From: Nematostella vectensis
Taxonomy: Eukaryota; Cnidaria; Anthozoa; Actiniaria; Edwardsiidae
NCBI RefSeq assembly: GCF_932526225.1
Contig: NC_064045.1
Coordinates: forward strand, 186,001-250,000
DNA length: 64,000 nt
Reading direction: 5' to 3'
Both the position numbers and the translations under genes were made by a program. A model generated the notes under the pieces. The model was not told the DNA's origin. It did no database searches and worked only from the letters and a program-made list of their open reading frames with translations. Position 1 is the stretch's first letter; the number at the start of each line of letters is the position of its first letter. Below are positions 49,388 through 62,550 of this stretch, piece after piece.

Positions 49388-49683
49388 AACTTGGGATTTT
49401 TTTAGTGGTGTAAAGATAAAGACGTCAAGGGGACATTAAGATAAGTGAGTTTGTGGGTGAGTTGACAGGTGTATGGGGCAACAAGAGATGGTCAAAGGGG
49501 TACAGGGTTTCAAGGGTTGGTAATAAGGGTCAATGATATCAAGAACTAGGTCATAGGGGTGCAAGTTATGAATGAGTGAGTACACAGGGGTACATGAAAT
49601 CAATGGCTTGGTCTTGGAGGTGCAGGGTTTTAGGGGATGGTTCAAACAGTTACAGGGATTCAAGAGCTAGGTTATATGGGTAC

Positions 49684-51118
49684 ATTATAATAATTAATAA
49701 TAATAATTAATAGTAATTAATAATAATTATTATTAATAATAATTATTAATAATATTTATTATTTATTATTAATTATTATTTATTCATAATTATTATCGAT
49801 AATTATTATTCATATATATTAATTTTTTTTAATTATTATTAATTACTATTATTATTTACTATTAATTATTATTAATTACTTTTATGAATTACTTTCATTA
49901 ATTATAATTAATTACAATTATTCATTATTATTAATAATTATTAATAATAATTAATAATAGTAATTATTAATAATAATTAATAATAATAATTTATAATAAT
50001 AATTAATAATAATAATTTATAATCAAAATTAATAATAGTAATTAATAATAGTAATTAATAATAATTAAAAATAGTAATTGATAATAATTACAAAAAGTAA
50101 TTCATAATACTAATTAATAATAATAAATAATAATTAATAGTAATTAATAATAGTAATTAATAATAATTAATAATAATTAATAATATTTAATATTAATTAA
50201 TAGTAATTAATAATATTTAATATTAATTAATAGTAATTAATAATATTTACTATAATTAATAATAATTGATAAAAATTAAGAATAATCAATAATAATCATT
50301 AGAAATTAATAATAATAATTAATAATAATTATTAATAATAATAACTAATAATAATAATTAATAAAAATCAATAATAATAATCAAAAAAAATAATAATTAA
50401 TATTAATCAATAACAATAATAATAATTAATAATAATCAATAATATTAATCAATAATATTAATCAATAATTGAAATTAATAATAATAATTAATTATAATTA
50501 ATAATAATCTTTAATAATAATTAATAATTAATAATTAATAATAATTAATAACAATTAATAATAAATAATAAAAAATAATTAATAATTAATAATAATAAAT
50601 AATTAAGAATTAATTGTTAAAAATTATTAATAATGAATAAATAATAATTAATAATAATTATAATTAATAATAATCAATAATAGGTAATAATTCATAATTA
50701 ATAATAAATAATAAATAATAATAAATAATAATTACTAATAAAAAATAATAATTAATAATAAATAAAAAAAATTAAATAATAAAAATTAATAAATAATAAT
50801 AATAATAATTAATAATAAATAATATTTAATAAATAATTGATAAAAGTAATAAATAATTGTAATTAATAATTAATCATAATTAATAATTAATGGTATTTAT
50901 TACTTATAATAAATAATAATTAATAATTAATAATAATAACTAATAATAATAATTGATAATAATAATTAATTAATAATAATAATAATAATAATAATGTTTA
51001 TTATAATAATAATAATTAATGATAATGATTAATAGTAATTAATAATAATAACTAATAATATTAATTAAAATTAATAATTAATAATAATAATTAATAATAA
51101 TAATTAATAACAATAATT
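49684..51118. repeat. Large AT cassette 4 (1.4 kb)
   Basis: Homologous to cassette 1 but lacking the ATATAT core: after TTATCGATAATTATTATT it jumps directly to CATATATATTAATTTTTT (near 49803), a loss of about 75 bp, with other losses near 50.6 kb. Confidence 0.85.
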
Positions 51119-51970
51119 ACCCTATATCCCTGAGTCTCCACCCCTAATTGAGCTACGCCCCTATGACCTAGCAATAACTACACTTTACCCCTGTGTACCC
51201 AACCCTTGCTAAGCTACACCCCTGTGACGTAGCACTAACTACCCTATACCCCTAAATACCCAACCCTAACTAAATTACACTCCTGTAACCGAGCAATTAC
51301 CTACCTTATAACCCTGAGTACCCACCCCCTACTAAACTACACCCCTGTCCTAGAACTAACTAGCCTATACCCCTGAGTACCCACAACTAGCTAAGCTACA
51401 CCCCTACGACCTAGCACTAACTAGCCTATACCCCTGAATACCCAACCCTATTAAACTACACCTCTACTACCTAGCACTAACTACCCTATACCCCTGAATA
51501 CCCACCCCTAACTAAGCTACACCCTTATGACTTGGCTGTAACTACCCTATACCCCTGAGTACAAACCCCTAACTAAGGCACACCACTATGACCTAGCACT
51601 TACTACCCTATACCCCTGCCTACCCATCCCTAACTGACCTACACCCCTATGACACCTAATCACATAACTACCCTTCACCCATGTATGACCAAGCGCTTAC
51701 CAACTTGCACTCCTTTGACCCTGCCGTTTATATCCTGTAGCCCTGTGCACCCACCCCCTTAATAATAAATAATTAATAATTAATAAAAAATAATTAATAA
51801 ATGATATTTAATAATTAATAATAATAACTAATAATAATAATTAATAATGATAATAATAATTAATAATAATGATTAATAGTAATTAATAATAATAACTAAT
51901 AATAATTAATAATAAATAATTAATAATACTAAAAATAATAATAATAATAATACTACTAATAATAATAATA
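51119..51970. repeat. Half-module without tRNA-like pair (seventh)
   Basis: C-rich array 51119-51758 joins AT tract 51759-51970. Confidence 0.8.
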
Positions 51971-52783
51971 GCTACCCTATATCCCTGAGTATTAACCCCT
52001 AACTAAGCTACACCCCTAAGACCTAGCACTAACTACGCTATACTCCTGAAAGGCTACCCCTAACTAAGCCTCACCCCTACGACCTAGCAATAACTACACT
52101 TTACCCCTGAGTACCCAACCCTTGCTAAGCTACACCCCTGTGACGTAGCACTAACTACACTATACGCCTGAATACCCAACCCTAACTAAACTACACCCCT
52201 ATAACCGGGCACTTACCTACCCTATAACCCTGAGTACCCACCCGTAACTAAACTACATCCCTATGTCCTTGCACTAACTAACCTATACCCCTGGGTACCC
52301 ACACCTAGCTTAGCTACACCCCTACGATCTAGCACTAACTAGCCTATACCCTGAATACCCAACCCTAACTAAACTACACCTCTACTATCTAGCACTAACT
52401 ACCCTAAACCCCTGAATACCCACCCCTAACTAAGCTACACCCTTATGACTTGGCTGTAACTACAATATACCCCTGAGTACCCACCCCTAACTAAGCTAAA
52501 CCCCTACGACCTAGCACTAACTACCCTATACCCATGAGTACCCACCGCTAATTAAGCTTCACCTGTATGACATAGCACTCACTACCCTATACCCATGAGT
52601 ACCAACCCCTAACTCACCTACACCCCTATGATACCTAATCACATAACTACCCTTTACCCATGTATAACCAAGCGCTTACCAACTTGCACCCCTGTGACCA
52701 TGCCGTTTATATCCTGTACCCCTGTGCATTCACCTCCTAATGCCACCGTCCTTACCTTAACACCCCTGAAAAAGTCCCTAGTT

Positions 52784-52854
52784 GATCTTACCTGGATTTG
52801 ATCCCTGGCCCGTTTGCTTGAGAAGCGAAGCCCGTACCACTGAGCCATAGCGCC
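52784..52854 (-). tRNA. tRNA-like element, left arm, module 28
   Basis: B box badly changed (GGATCAAATCC); A box intact. T5 at 52769-52773. Confidence 0.35.
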
Positions 52855-52945
52855 ACTCTCGAGATATCAAGGAAAAACTACTCTATACCTTATAAGGCTG
52901 GGTAAACAAGGCTATACGGTAGTTACTTCTAATTTTCAAGAGAGT

Positions 52946-53016
52946 GGCGCGATAGCTCAGTGGTAAGGGCTTCGCTTCTCAAACAGGAGGGCCGGGGTTC
53001 GAATCCAGGTCAGATC
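52946..53016 (+). tRNA. tRNA-like element, right arm, module 28
   Basis: AGTGGTAAGGGC in the D-arm; B box intact, unlike its counterpart in module 20. T6 at 53026-53031; palindrome at 52888-52897. Confidence 0.42.
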
Positions 53017-54394
53017 AACTAGGGATTTTTTCAGGAGTGTAAAGATAAGGACGTTAAGTTGACGTTTAGATAAGTGAGTTTGTGGGTGAGTTGACAGGTG
53101 TATAGGGTAACAAGAGTTGGTCAAAGGGGTACAGGATTTCATGGGTTGATAATAAGGGTCGATGATATCAAGAACTAGGTCATAGGGGTGCAAGTTATGA
53201 ATGAGTGAGTACACAGGCGTACAGGGTATCAATGGCTTGGTCTTGGAGGTGCAGGGTTTTAGGGTATGGTTCAAACAGGTACAGGGAGTCAAGAGCTAGG
53301 TAATATGGGTACATTATAATAATTAATAATAATAATTACCCTATATCCATGAGTATCCACCCCTAATTAAACTACACCCCTACGACCTAGCACGAACTAC
53401 GCTATACTCCTGAATACCTACCCCTAACTAAGCCTTGCCCCTACTACCTAGCAATAACTACACTTTACCCCTGAGTACCCAACATTTGCAAAGCTACACC
53501 CCGTTGACGTAGCACTAACTATCCTATACCCCTGAATACCCAACCCTAACTAAACTACACCCCTATAACCGAGCACTTACCTACCCTATAACCTGGAGTA
53601 CCCACCCGTAACTAAACTACACCCCTATGTCCTAGCACTAACTAGCCTATACCCCTGGGTACCCACACCTAGCTTAGCTACACCCCTACGACATAGCACT
53701 AACTAGCCTATACCCCCTGAATACCCAACCCTTACTAAACTACACCTCTACTATCTAGCACTAACTACAAAATACCCCTGAGTACCCACCCCTAACAAAT
53801 CTACACCCTTATGACCTAGCACTAACTAGCCTATAAACATGAGTACCCACCGCTAATTAGGCTACACCTCTATGACGTAGCACTAACTACCATATACACC
53901 TGAATACCCAACCCTAACTTAACTACACCCCTATAACCGAGCACTTACCTACCCTATAACCCTGAGTTACCCACACCTAACTAAACTACACCCTTATGAC
54001 TTGGCTGTAACCACCCTATACCCCTGAGTACCCACAGCAAACTAAACAAACCCCTACGAACTAGCACTAACTACCCTATACCCATGAGTACCCACCGCTA
54101 ATTAAGCTACACCTCTATGACTTAGCACTTACTACCCTATACCCATGAGTACCAGCCCCTAACTAAGCTACACCCCTATGACCTAGCATTTACTACCCTA
54201 TACCCCTGCCTACCCATCCCTAACTGACCTACACCCCTATGACACTCAATCACATAACTACCCTTTACCCATGTATGACCAAGCGCTTACCAACTTGCAC
54301 CCCTGTGACCCTGCCGTTTATATCCTGTACCCCTGTGTACCCACCCCCTAATGCCACCGTCCTTACCTTAACACCCCTGAAAAAGTCCCTAGTT

Positions 54395-54465
54395 GATCTT
54401 ACCTGGATTCGAACCCTGGCCCGTTTGCTTGAGAAGCGAAGCCAGTACCACTGAGCCACAGCACC
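54395..54465 (-). tRNA. tRNA-like element, left arm, module 29
   Basis: B box intact; two changes common to modules 29-33 (GCCAGTACC and CACAGCACC on the top strand). T5 at 54380-54384. Confidence 0.4.
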
Positions 54466-54556
54466 ACTCTTGAGATATCAAGGAAAAACTACTCTATACC
54501 TTATAAGGCTGGGTAAACAAGGCTATAGGGTAGTTACTTCTAGTTTTCAAGAGAGT

Positions 54557-54627
54557 GGCGCGATAGCTCAGTGGTACGGGCTTCGCTTCTCAAACAAGAG
54601 GGCCGGGGTCCGAATCCAGGTCAGATC
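54557..54627 (+). tRNA. tRNA-like element, right arm, module 29
   Basis: B box GGTCCGAATCC; T6 at 54637-54642; palindrome at 54499-54508. Confidence 0.38.
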
Positions 54628-55993
54628 AACTAGGGATTTTTTCAGGGGTGTAAAGATAAGGACGTTAAGTTGACGTTTAGATAAGTGAGTTTGTGGGTGA
54701 GTTGACAGGTGTATAGGGTAACAAGAGTTGATCAAAGGGGTACAGGATTTCAAGGGTTGATAATAAGGGTCGATGATATCAAGAACTAGGTCATAGGGGT
54801 GCAAGTTATGAATGAGTGAGTACACAGGCGTACAGGGTATCAATGGCTTGGTCTTGGAGGTGCAGGGTTTTAGGTTATGGTTCAAACAGGTACAGGGAGT
54901 CAAGAGCTAGGTAATATGGGTACATTATAATAATTACCCTATATACATGAGTATCCACCCCTAATTAAGCTACACCCCTACGACCTAGCACGAACTACGC
55001 TATACTCCTGAATACCTACCCCTAACTAAGCCTTGCCCCTACTACCTAGCAAAAACTACACTTTACCCCTGAGTACCCAACATTTGCAAAGCTACACCCC
55101 GTTGACGTAGCACTAACTTACCCTATACCCCTGAATACCCAACCCTAACTAAACTACACCCCTATAACCGAGCACTTGCCTACCCTATAACCTGGAGTAC
55201 CAACCCGTAACTAAACTACACCCCTATGTCCTAGCACTAACTAGCCTATACCCCTGGGTACCCACACCTAGCTTAGCTACACCCCTACGACATAGCACTA
55301 ACTAGCCTATACCCCCTGAATACCCAACCCTTACTAAACTACACCTCTACTATCTAGCACTAACTACAATATACCCCTGAGTACCCACCCCTAACAAAGC
55401 TACACCCTTATGACCTAGCACTAACTACCCTATACCCATGAGTACCCACCGCTAATTAGGCTACACCTCTATGACGTAGCACTAACTACCCTATACACCT
55501 GAATACCCAACCCTAACTTAACTACACCCCTATAACCGAGCACTTACCTACCCTATAACCCTGAGTTACCCACACCTAACTAAACTACACCCTTATGACT
55601 TGGCTGTAACCACCCTATACCCCTGAGTACCCACAGCAAACTAAACAAACCCCTACGAACTAGCACTAACTACCCTATACCCATGAGTACCCACCGCTAA
55701 TTAAGCTACACCTCTATGACTTAGCACTTACTACCCTATACCCATGAGTACCAGCCCCTAACTAAGCTACACCCCTATGACCTAGCACTTACTACCCTAT
55801 ACCCCTGCCTACCCATCCCTAACTGACCTACACCCCTATGACACTCAATCACATAACTACCCTTTACCCATGTATGACCAAGCGCTTACCAACTTGCACC
55901 CCTGTGACCCTGCCGTTTATATCCTGTACCCCTGTGTACCCACCCCCTAATGCCACCGTCCTTACCTTAACACCCCTGAAAAAGTCCCTAGTT

Positions 55994-56064
55994 GATCTTA
56001 CCTGGATTCGAACCCTGGCCCGTTTGCTTGAGAAGCGAAGCCAGTACCACTGAGCCACAGCACC
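55994..56064 (-). tRNA. tRNA-like element, left arm, module 30
   Basis: Same sequence as in module 29; T5 at 55979-55983. Confidence 0.4.
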
Positions 56065-56155
56065 ACTCTTGAGATATCAAGGAAAAACTACTCTATACCT
56101 TATAAGGCTGGGTAAACAAGGCTATAGGGTAGTTACTTCTAGTTTTCAAGAGAGT

Positions 56156-56226
56156 GGCGCGATAGCTCAGTGGTACGGGCTTCGCTTCTCAAACAAGAGG
56201 GCCGGGGTCCGAATCCAGGTCAGATC
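56156..56226 (+). tRNA. tRNA-like element, right arm, module 30
   Basis: B box GGTCCGAATCC; T6 at 56236-56241; palindrome at 56098-56107. Confidence 0.38.
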
Positions 56227-57592
56227 AACTAGGGATTTTTTCAGGGGTGTAAAGATAAGGACGTTAAGTTGACGTTTAGATAAGTGAGTTTGTGGGTGAG
56301 TTGACAGGTGTATAGGGTAACAAGAGTTGATCAAAGGGGTACAGGATTTCAAGGGTTGATAATAAGGGTCGATGATATCAAGAACTAGGTCATAGGGGTG
56401 CAAGTTATGAATGAGTGAGTACACAGGCGTACAGGGTATCAATGGCTTGGTCTTGGAGGTGCAGGGTTTTAGGTTATGGTTCAAACAGGTACAGGGAGTC
56501 AAGAGCTAGGTAATATGGGTACATTATAATAATTACCCTATATCCATGAGTATCCACCCCTAATTAAGCTACACCCCTACGACCTAGCACGAACTACGCT
56601 ATACTCCTGAATACCTACCCCTAACTAAGCCTTGCCCCTACTACCTAGCAAAAACTACACTTTACCCCTGAGTACCCAACATTTGCAAAGCTACACCCCG
56701 TTGACGTAGCACTAACTTACCCTATACCCCTGAATACCCAACCCTAACTAAACTACACCCCTATAACCGAGCACTTGCCTACCCTATAACCTGGAGTACC
56801 AACCCGTAACTAAACTACACCCCTATGTCCTAGCACTAACTAGCCTATACCCCTGGGTACCCACACCTAGCTTAGCTACACCCCTACGACATAGCACTAA
56901 CTAGCCTATACCCCCTGAATACCCAACCCTTACTAAACTACACCTCTACTATCTAGCACTAACTACAATATACCCCTGAGTACCCACCCCTAACAAAGCT
57001 ACACCCTTATGACCTAGCACTAACTACCCTATACCCATGAGTACCCACCGCTAATTAGGCTACACCTCTATGACGTAGCACTAACTACCCTATACACCTG
57101 AATACCCAACCCTAACTTAACTACACCCCTATAACCAAGCACTTACCTACCCTATAACCCTGAGTTACCCACACCTAACTAAACTACACCCTTATGACTT
57201 GGCTGTAACCACCCTATACCCCAGAGTACCCACAGCAAACTAAACAAACCCCTACGAACTAGCACTAACTACCCTATACCCATGAGTACCCACCGCTAAT
57301 TAAGCTACACCTCTATGACTTAGCACTTACTACCCTATACCCATGAGTACCAGCCCCTAACTAAGCTACACCCCTATGACCTAGCATTTACTACCCTATA
57401 CCCCTGCCTACCCATCCCTAACTGACCTACACCCCTATGACACTCAATCACATAACTACCCTTTACCCATGTATGACCAAGCGCTTACCAACTTGCACCC
57501 CTGTGACCCTGCCGTTTATATCCTGTACCCCTGTGTACCCACCCCCTAATGCCACCGTCCTTACCTTAACACCCCTGAAAAAGTCCCTAGTT

Positions 57593-57663
57593 GATCTTAC
57601 CTGGATTCGAACCCTGGCCCGTTTGCTTGAGAAGCGAAGCCAGTACCACTGAGCCACAGCACC
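57593..57663 (-). tRNA. tRNA-like element, left arm, module 31
   Basis: As module 29; T5 at 57578-57582. Confidence 0.4.
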
Positions 57664-57754
57664 ACTCTTGAGATATCAAGGAAAAACTACTCTATACCTT
57701 ATAAGGCTGGGTAAACAAGGCTATAGGGTAGTTACTTCTAGTTTTCAAGAGAGT

Positions 57755-57825
57755 GGCGCGATAGCTCAGTGGTACGGGCTTCGCTTCTCAAACAAGAGGG
57801 CCGGGGTCCGAATCCAGGTCAGATC
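57755..57825 (+). tRNA. tRNA-like element, right arm, module 31
   Basis: As module 29; T6 at 57835-57840; palindrome at 57697-57706. Confidence 0.38.
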
Positions 57826-59191
57826 AACTAGGGATTTTTTCAGGGGTGTAAAGATAAGGACGTTAAGTTGACGTTTAGATAAGTGAGTTTGTGGGTGAGT
57901 TGACAGGTGTATAGGGTAACAAGAGTTGATCAAAGGGGTACAGGATTTCAAGGGTTGATAATAAGGGTCGATGATATCAAGAACTAGGTCATAGGGGTGC
58001 AAGTTATGAATGAGTGAGTACACAGGCGTACAGGGTATCAATGGCTTGGTCTTGGAGGTGCAGGGTTTTAGGTTATGGTTCAAACAGGTACAGGGAGTCA
58101 AGAGCTAGGTAATATGGGTACATTATAATAATTACCCTATATACATGAGTATCCACCCCTAATTAAGCTACACCCCTACGACCTAGCACGAACTACGCTA
58201 TACTCCTGAATACCTACCCCTAACTAAGCCTTGCCCCTACTACCTAGCAAAAACTACACTTTACCCCTGAGTACCCAACATTTGCAAAGCTACACCCCGT
58301 TGACGTAGCACTAACTTACCCTATACCCCTGAATACCCAACCCTAACTAAACTACACCCCTATAACCGAGCACTTGCCTACCCTATAACCTGGAGTACCA
58401 ACCCGTAACTAAACTACACCCCTATGTCCTAGCACTAACTAGCCTATACCCCTGGGTACCCACACCTAGCTTAGCTACACCCCTACGACATAGCACTAAC
58501 TAGCCTATACCCCCTGAATACCCAACCCTTACTAAACTACACCTCTACTATCTAGCACTAACTACAATATACCCCTGAGTACCCACCCCTAACAAAGCTA
58601 CACCCTTATGACCTAGCACTAACTACCCTATACCCATGAGTACCCACCGCTAATTAGGCTACACCTCTATGACGTAGCACTAACTACCCTATACACCTGA
58701 ATACCCAACCCTAACTTAACTACACCCCTATAACCGAGCACTTACCTACCCTATAACCCTGAGTTACCCACACCTAACTAAACTACACCCTTATGACTTG
58801 GCTGTAACCACCCTATACCCCTGAGTACCCACAGCAAACTAAACAAACCCCTACGAACTAGCACTAACTACCCTATACCCATGAGTACCCACCGCTAATT
58901 AAGCTACACCTCTATGACTTAGCACTTACTACCCTATACCCATGAGTACCAGCCCCTAACTAAGCTACACCCCTATGACCTAGCACTTACTACCCTATAC
59001 CCCTGCCTACCCATCCCTAACTGACCTACACCCCTATGACACTCAATCACATAACTACCCTTTACCCATGTATGACCAAGCGCTTACCAACTTGCACCCC
59101 TGTGACCCTGCCGTTTATATCCTGTACCCCTGTGTACCCACCCCCTAATGCCACCGTCCTTACCTTAACACCCCTGAAAAAGTCCCTAGTT

Positions 59192-59262
59192 GATCTTACC
59201 TGGATTCGAACCCTGGCCCGTTTGCTTGAGAAGCGAAGCCAGTACCACTGAGCCACAGCACC
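59192..59262 (-). tRNA. tRNA-like element, left arm, module 32
   Basis: As module 29; T5 at 59177-59181. Confidence 0.4.
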
Positions 59263-59353
59263 ACTCTTGAGATATCAAGGAAAAACTACTCTATACCTTA
59301 TAAGGCTGGGTAAACAAGGCTATAGGGTAGTTACTTCTAGTTTTCAAGAGAGT

Positions 59354-59424
59354 GGCGCGATAGCTCAGTGGTACGGGCTTCGCTTCTCAAACAAGAGGGC
59401 CGGGGTCCGAATCCAGGTCAGATC
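59354..59424 (+). tRNA. tRNA-like element, right arm, module 32
   Basis: As module 29; T6 at 59434-59439; palindrome at 59296-59305. Confidence 0.38.
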
Positions 59425-60790
59425 AACTAGGGATTTTTTCAGGGGTGTAAAGATAAGGACGTTAAGTTGACGTTTAGATAAGTGAGTTTGTGGGTGAGTT
59501 GACAGGTGTATAGGGTAACAAGAGTTGATCAAAGGGGTACAGGATTTCAAGGGTTGATAATAAGGGTCGATGATATCAAGAACTAGGTCATAGGGGTGCA
59601 AGTTATGAATGAGTGAGTACACAGGCGTACAGGGTATCAATGGCTTGGTCTTGGAGGTGCAGGGTTTTAGGTTATGGTTCAAACAGGTACAGGGAGTCAA
59701 GAGCTAGGTAATATGGGTACATTATAATAATTACCCTATATCCATGAGTATCCACCCCTAATTAAGCTACACCCCTACGACCTAGCACGAACTACGCTAT
59801 ACTCCTGAATACCTACCCCTAACTAAGCCTTGCCCCTACTACCTAGCAAAAACTACACTTTACCCCTGAGTACCCAACATTTGCAAAGCTACACCCCGTT
59901 GACGTAGCACTAACTTACCCTATACCCCTGAATACCCAACCCTAACTAAACTACACCCCTATAACCGAGCACTTGCCTACCCTATAACCTGGAGTACCAA
60001 CCCGTAACTAAACTACACCCCTATGTCCTAGCACTAACTAGCCTATACCCCTGGGTACCCACACCTAGCTTAGCTACACCCCTACGACATAGCACTAACT
60101 AGCCTATACCCCCTGAATACCCAACCCTTACTAAACTACACCTCTACTATCTAGCACTAACTACAATATACCCCTGAGTACCCACCCCTAACAAAGCTAC
60201 ACCCTTATGACCTAGCACTAACTACCCTATACCCATGAGTACCCACCGCTAATTAGGCTACACCTCTATGACGTAGCACTAACTACCCTATACACCTGAA
60301 TACCCAACCCTAACTTAACTACACCCCTATAACCAAGCACTTACCTACCCTATAACCCTGAGTTACCCACACCTAACTAAACTACACCCTTATGACTTGG
60401 CTGTAACCACCCTATACCCCAGAGTACCCACAGCAAACTAAACAAACCCCTACGAACTAGCACTAACTACCCTATACCCATGAGTACCCACCGCTAATTA
60501 AGCTACACCTCTATGACTTAGCACTTACTACCCTATACCCATGAGTACCAGCCCCTAACTAAGCTACACCCCTATGACCTAGCACTCACTACCCTATACC
60601 CCTGCCTACCCATCCCTAACTGACCTACACCCCTATGACACTCAATCACATAACTACCCTTTACCCATGTATGACCAAGCGCTTACCAACTTGCACCCCT
60701 GTGACCCTGCCGTTTATATCCTGTACCCCTGTGTACCCACCTCCTAATGCCACCGTCCTTACCTTAACACCCCTGAAAAAGTCCCTAGTT

Positions 60791-60861
60791 GATCTTACCT
60801 GGATTCGAACCCTGGCCCGTTTGCTTGAGAAGCGAAGCCAGTACCACTGAGCCACAGCACC
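60791..60861 (-). tRNA. tRNA-like element, left arm, module 33
   Basis: As module 29; T5 at 60776-60780. Confidence 0.4.
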
Positions 60862-60952
60862 ACTCTTGAGATATCAAGGAAAAACTACTCTATACCTTAT
60901 AAGGCTGGGTAAACAAGGCTATAGGGTAGTTACTTCTAGTTTTCAAGAGAGT

Positions 60953-61023
60953 GGCGCGATAGCTCAGTGGTACGGGCTTCGCTTCTCAAACAAGAGGGCC
61001 GGGGTCCGAATCCAGGTCAGATC
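60953..61023 (+). tRNA. tRNA-like element, right arm, module 33
   Basis: As module 29; T6 at 61033-61038; palindrome at 60895-60904. Confidence 0.38.
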
Positions 61024-62388
61024 AAATAGGGATTTTTTCAGGGGTGTAAAGATAAGGACGTTAAGTTGACGTTTAGATAAGTGAGTTTGTGGGTGAGTTG
61101 ACAGGTGTATAGGGTAACAAGAGTTGATCAAAGGGGTACAGGATTTCAAGGGTTGATAATAAGGGTCGATGATATCAAGAACTAGGTCATAGGGGTGCAA
61201 GTTATGAATGAGTGAGTACACAGGCGTACAGGGTATCAATGGCTTGGTCTTGGAGGTGCAGGGTTTTAGGTTATGGTTCAAACAGGTACAGGGAGTCAAG
61301 AGCTAGGTAATATGGGTACATTATAATAACTACCCTATATCCATGAGTATCCACCCCTAATTAAGCTACACCCCTACGACCTAGCACGAACTACGCTATA
61401 CTCCTGAATACCTACCCCTAACTAAGCCTTGCCCCTACTACCTAGCAAAAACTACACTTTACCCCTGAGTACCCAACATTTGCAAAGCTACACCCCGTTG
61501 ACGTAGCACTAACTTACCCTATACCCCTGAATACCCAACCCTAACTAAACTACACCCCTATAACCGAGCACTTGCCTACCCTATAACCTGGAGTACCAAC
61601 CCGTAACTAAACTACACCCCTATGTCCTAGCACTAACTAGCCTATACCCCTGGGTACCCACACCTAGCTTAGCTACACCCCTACGACATAGCACTAACTA
61701 GCCTATACCCCCTGAATACCCAACCCTTACTAAACTACACCTCTACTATCTAGCACTAACTACAATATACCCCTGAGTACCCACCCCTAACAAAGCTACA
61801 CCCTTATGACCTAGCACTAACTACCCTATACCCATGAGTACCCACCGCTAATTAGGCTACACCTCTATGACGTAGCACTAACTACCCTATACACCTGAAT
61901 ACCCAACCCTAACTTAACTACACCCCTATAACCAAGCACTTACCTACCCTATAACCCTGAGTTACCCACACCTAACTAAACTACACCCTTATGACTTGGC
62001 TGTAACCACCCTATACCCCAGAGTACCCACAGCAAACTAAACAAACCCCTACGAACTAGCACTAACTACCCTATACCCATGAGTACCCACCGCTAATTAA
62101 GCTACACCTCTATGACTTAGCACTTACTACCCTATACCCATGAGTACCAGCCCCTAACTAAGCTACACCCCTATGACCTAGCACTCACTACCCTATACCC
62201 CTGCCTACCCATCCCTAACTGACCTACACCCCTATGACACTCAATCACATAACTACCCTTTACCCATGTATGACCAAGCGCTTACCAACTTGCACCCCTG
62301 TGACCCTGCCGTTTATATCCTGTACCCCTGTGTACCCACCCCCTAATGCCACCGTCCTTACCTTAACACCCTGAAAAAGTCCCTAGTT

Positions 62389-62459
62389 GATCTTACCTGG
62401 ATTCGAACCCTGGCCCGTTTGCTTGAGAAGCGAAGCCCGTACCACTGAGCCACAGCGCC
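62389..62459 (-). tRNA. tRNA-like element, left arm, module 34
   Basis: Boxes intact; lacks the GCCAGTACC change of modules 29-33. A 1-bp deletion just beyond it (ACACCCTG). T5 at 62374-62378. Confidence 0.42.
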
Positions 62460-62550
62460 ACTCTTGTGATATCAAGGAAAAAATACTCTATACCTTATAA
62501 GGCTGGGTAAACAAGGCTATAGTGTAGTTACTTCTAGTTTTCAAGAGAGT

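Larger units (their letters stand above)
48409..49683. repeat. Composite palindromic module 27
   Basis: C-rich array 48409-49160, pair 49161-49387, G-rich arm 49388-49683. The spacer is 85 nt because 6 nt (ACTCTC) next to the left element are deleted. Counterpart of module 19. Confidence 0.8.
44191..53330. repeat. Segmental duplication, copy 2
   Basis: Partner of about 22.3-31.7 kb. Shared private lesions (half-deleted left element, degraded A box, CCTTATATGG centre) prove common descent rather than parallel array growth. Confidence 0.8.
51971..53338. repeat. Composite palindromic module 28
   Basis: C-rich array 51971-52783, pair 52784-53016, G-rich arm 53017-53313, AT spacer 53314-53338. 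Counterpart of module 20. Confidence 0.8.
53339..54936. repeat. Composite palindromic module 29
   Basis: C-rich array 53339-54394, pair 54395-54627, G-rich arm 54628-54922, AT spacer only 14 bp (54923-54936). Entry module of the 1,599-bp array. Confidence 0.85.
54937..56535. repeat. Module 30 (1,599 bp, array type A)
   Basis: C-rich array 54937-55993, pair 55994-56226, G-rich arm 56227-56521. Marker bases: ATATACATGAG, CCGAGCAC, CCCTGAGTACCC, AGCACTTAC. Confidence 0.88.
56536..58134. repeat. Module 31 (1,599 bp, array type B)
   Basis: C-rich array 56536-57592, pair 57593-57825, G-rich arm 57826-58120. Markers: ATATCCATGAG, CCAAGCAC, CCCAGAGTACCC, AGCATTTAC. Confidence 0.88.
58135..59733. 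repeat. Module 32 (1,599 bp, array type A)
   Basis: C-rich array 58135-59191, pair 59192-59424, G-rich arm 59425-59719. Carries all four type A marker states of module 30. Confidence 0.88.
54937..61332. repeat. Near-identical 1,599-bp tandem array
   Basis: Modules 30-33 repeat at an exact 1,599-bp period; matching points at 54239, 55838, 57437, 59036, 60635 and 62234 extend the register into modules 29 and 34. Few single-base differences exist between copies, so this is the youngest expansion in the window. Confidence 0.92.
59734..61332. repeat. Module 33 (1,599 bp, array type B')
   Basis: C-rich array 59734-60790, pair 60791-61023, G-rich arm 61024-61318. Type B markers, but AGCACTCAC at the last site. 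AGATCAAATAGG after the right element is private to this copy. Confidence 0.88.

Noticed and set aside
54937-61332. Assembly artefact as the full explanation of the 1,599-bp copies
   Set aside because: Copies differ at consistent marker sites (A-B-A-B'-B'), which a simple looped assembly would not give. Exact copy number still depends on read evidence I cannot see.
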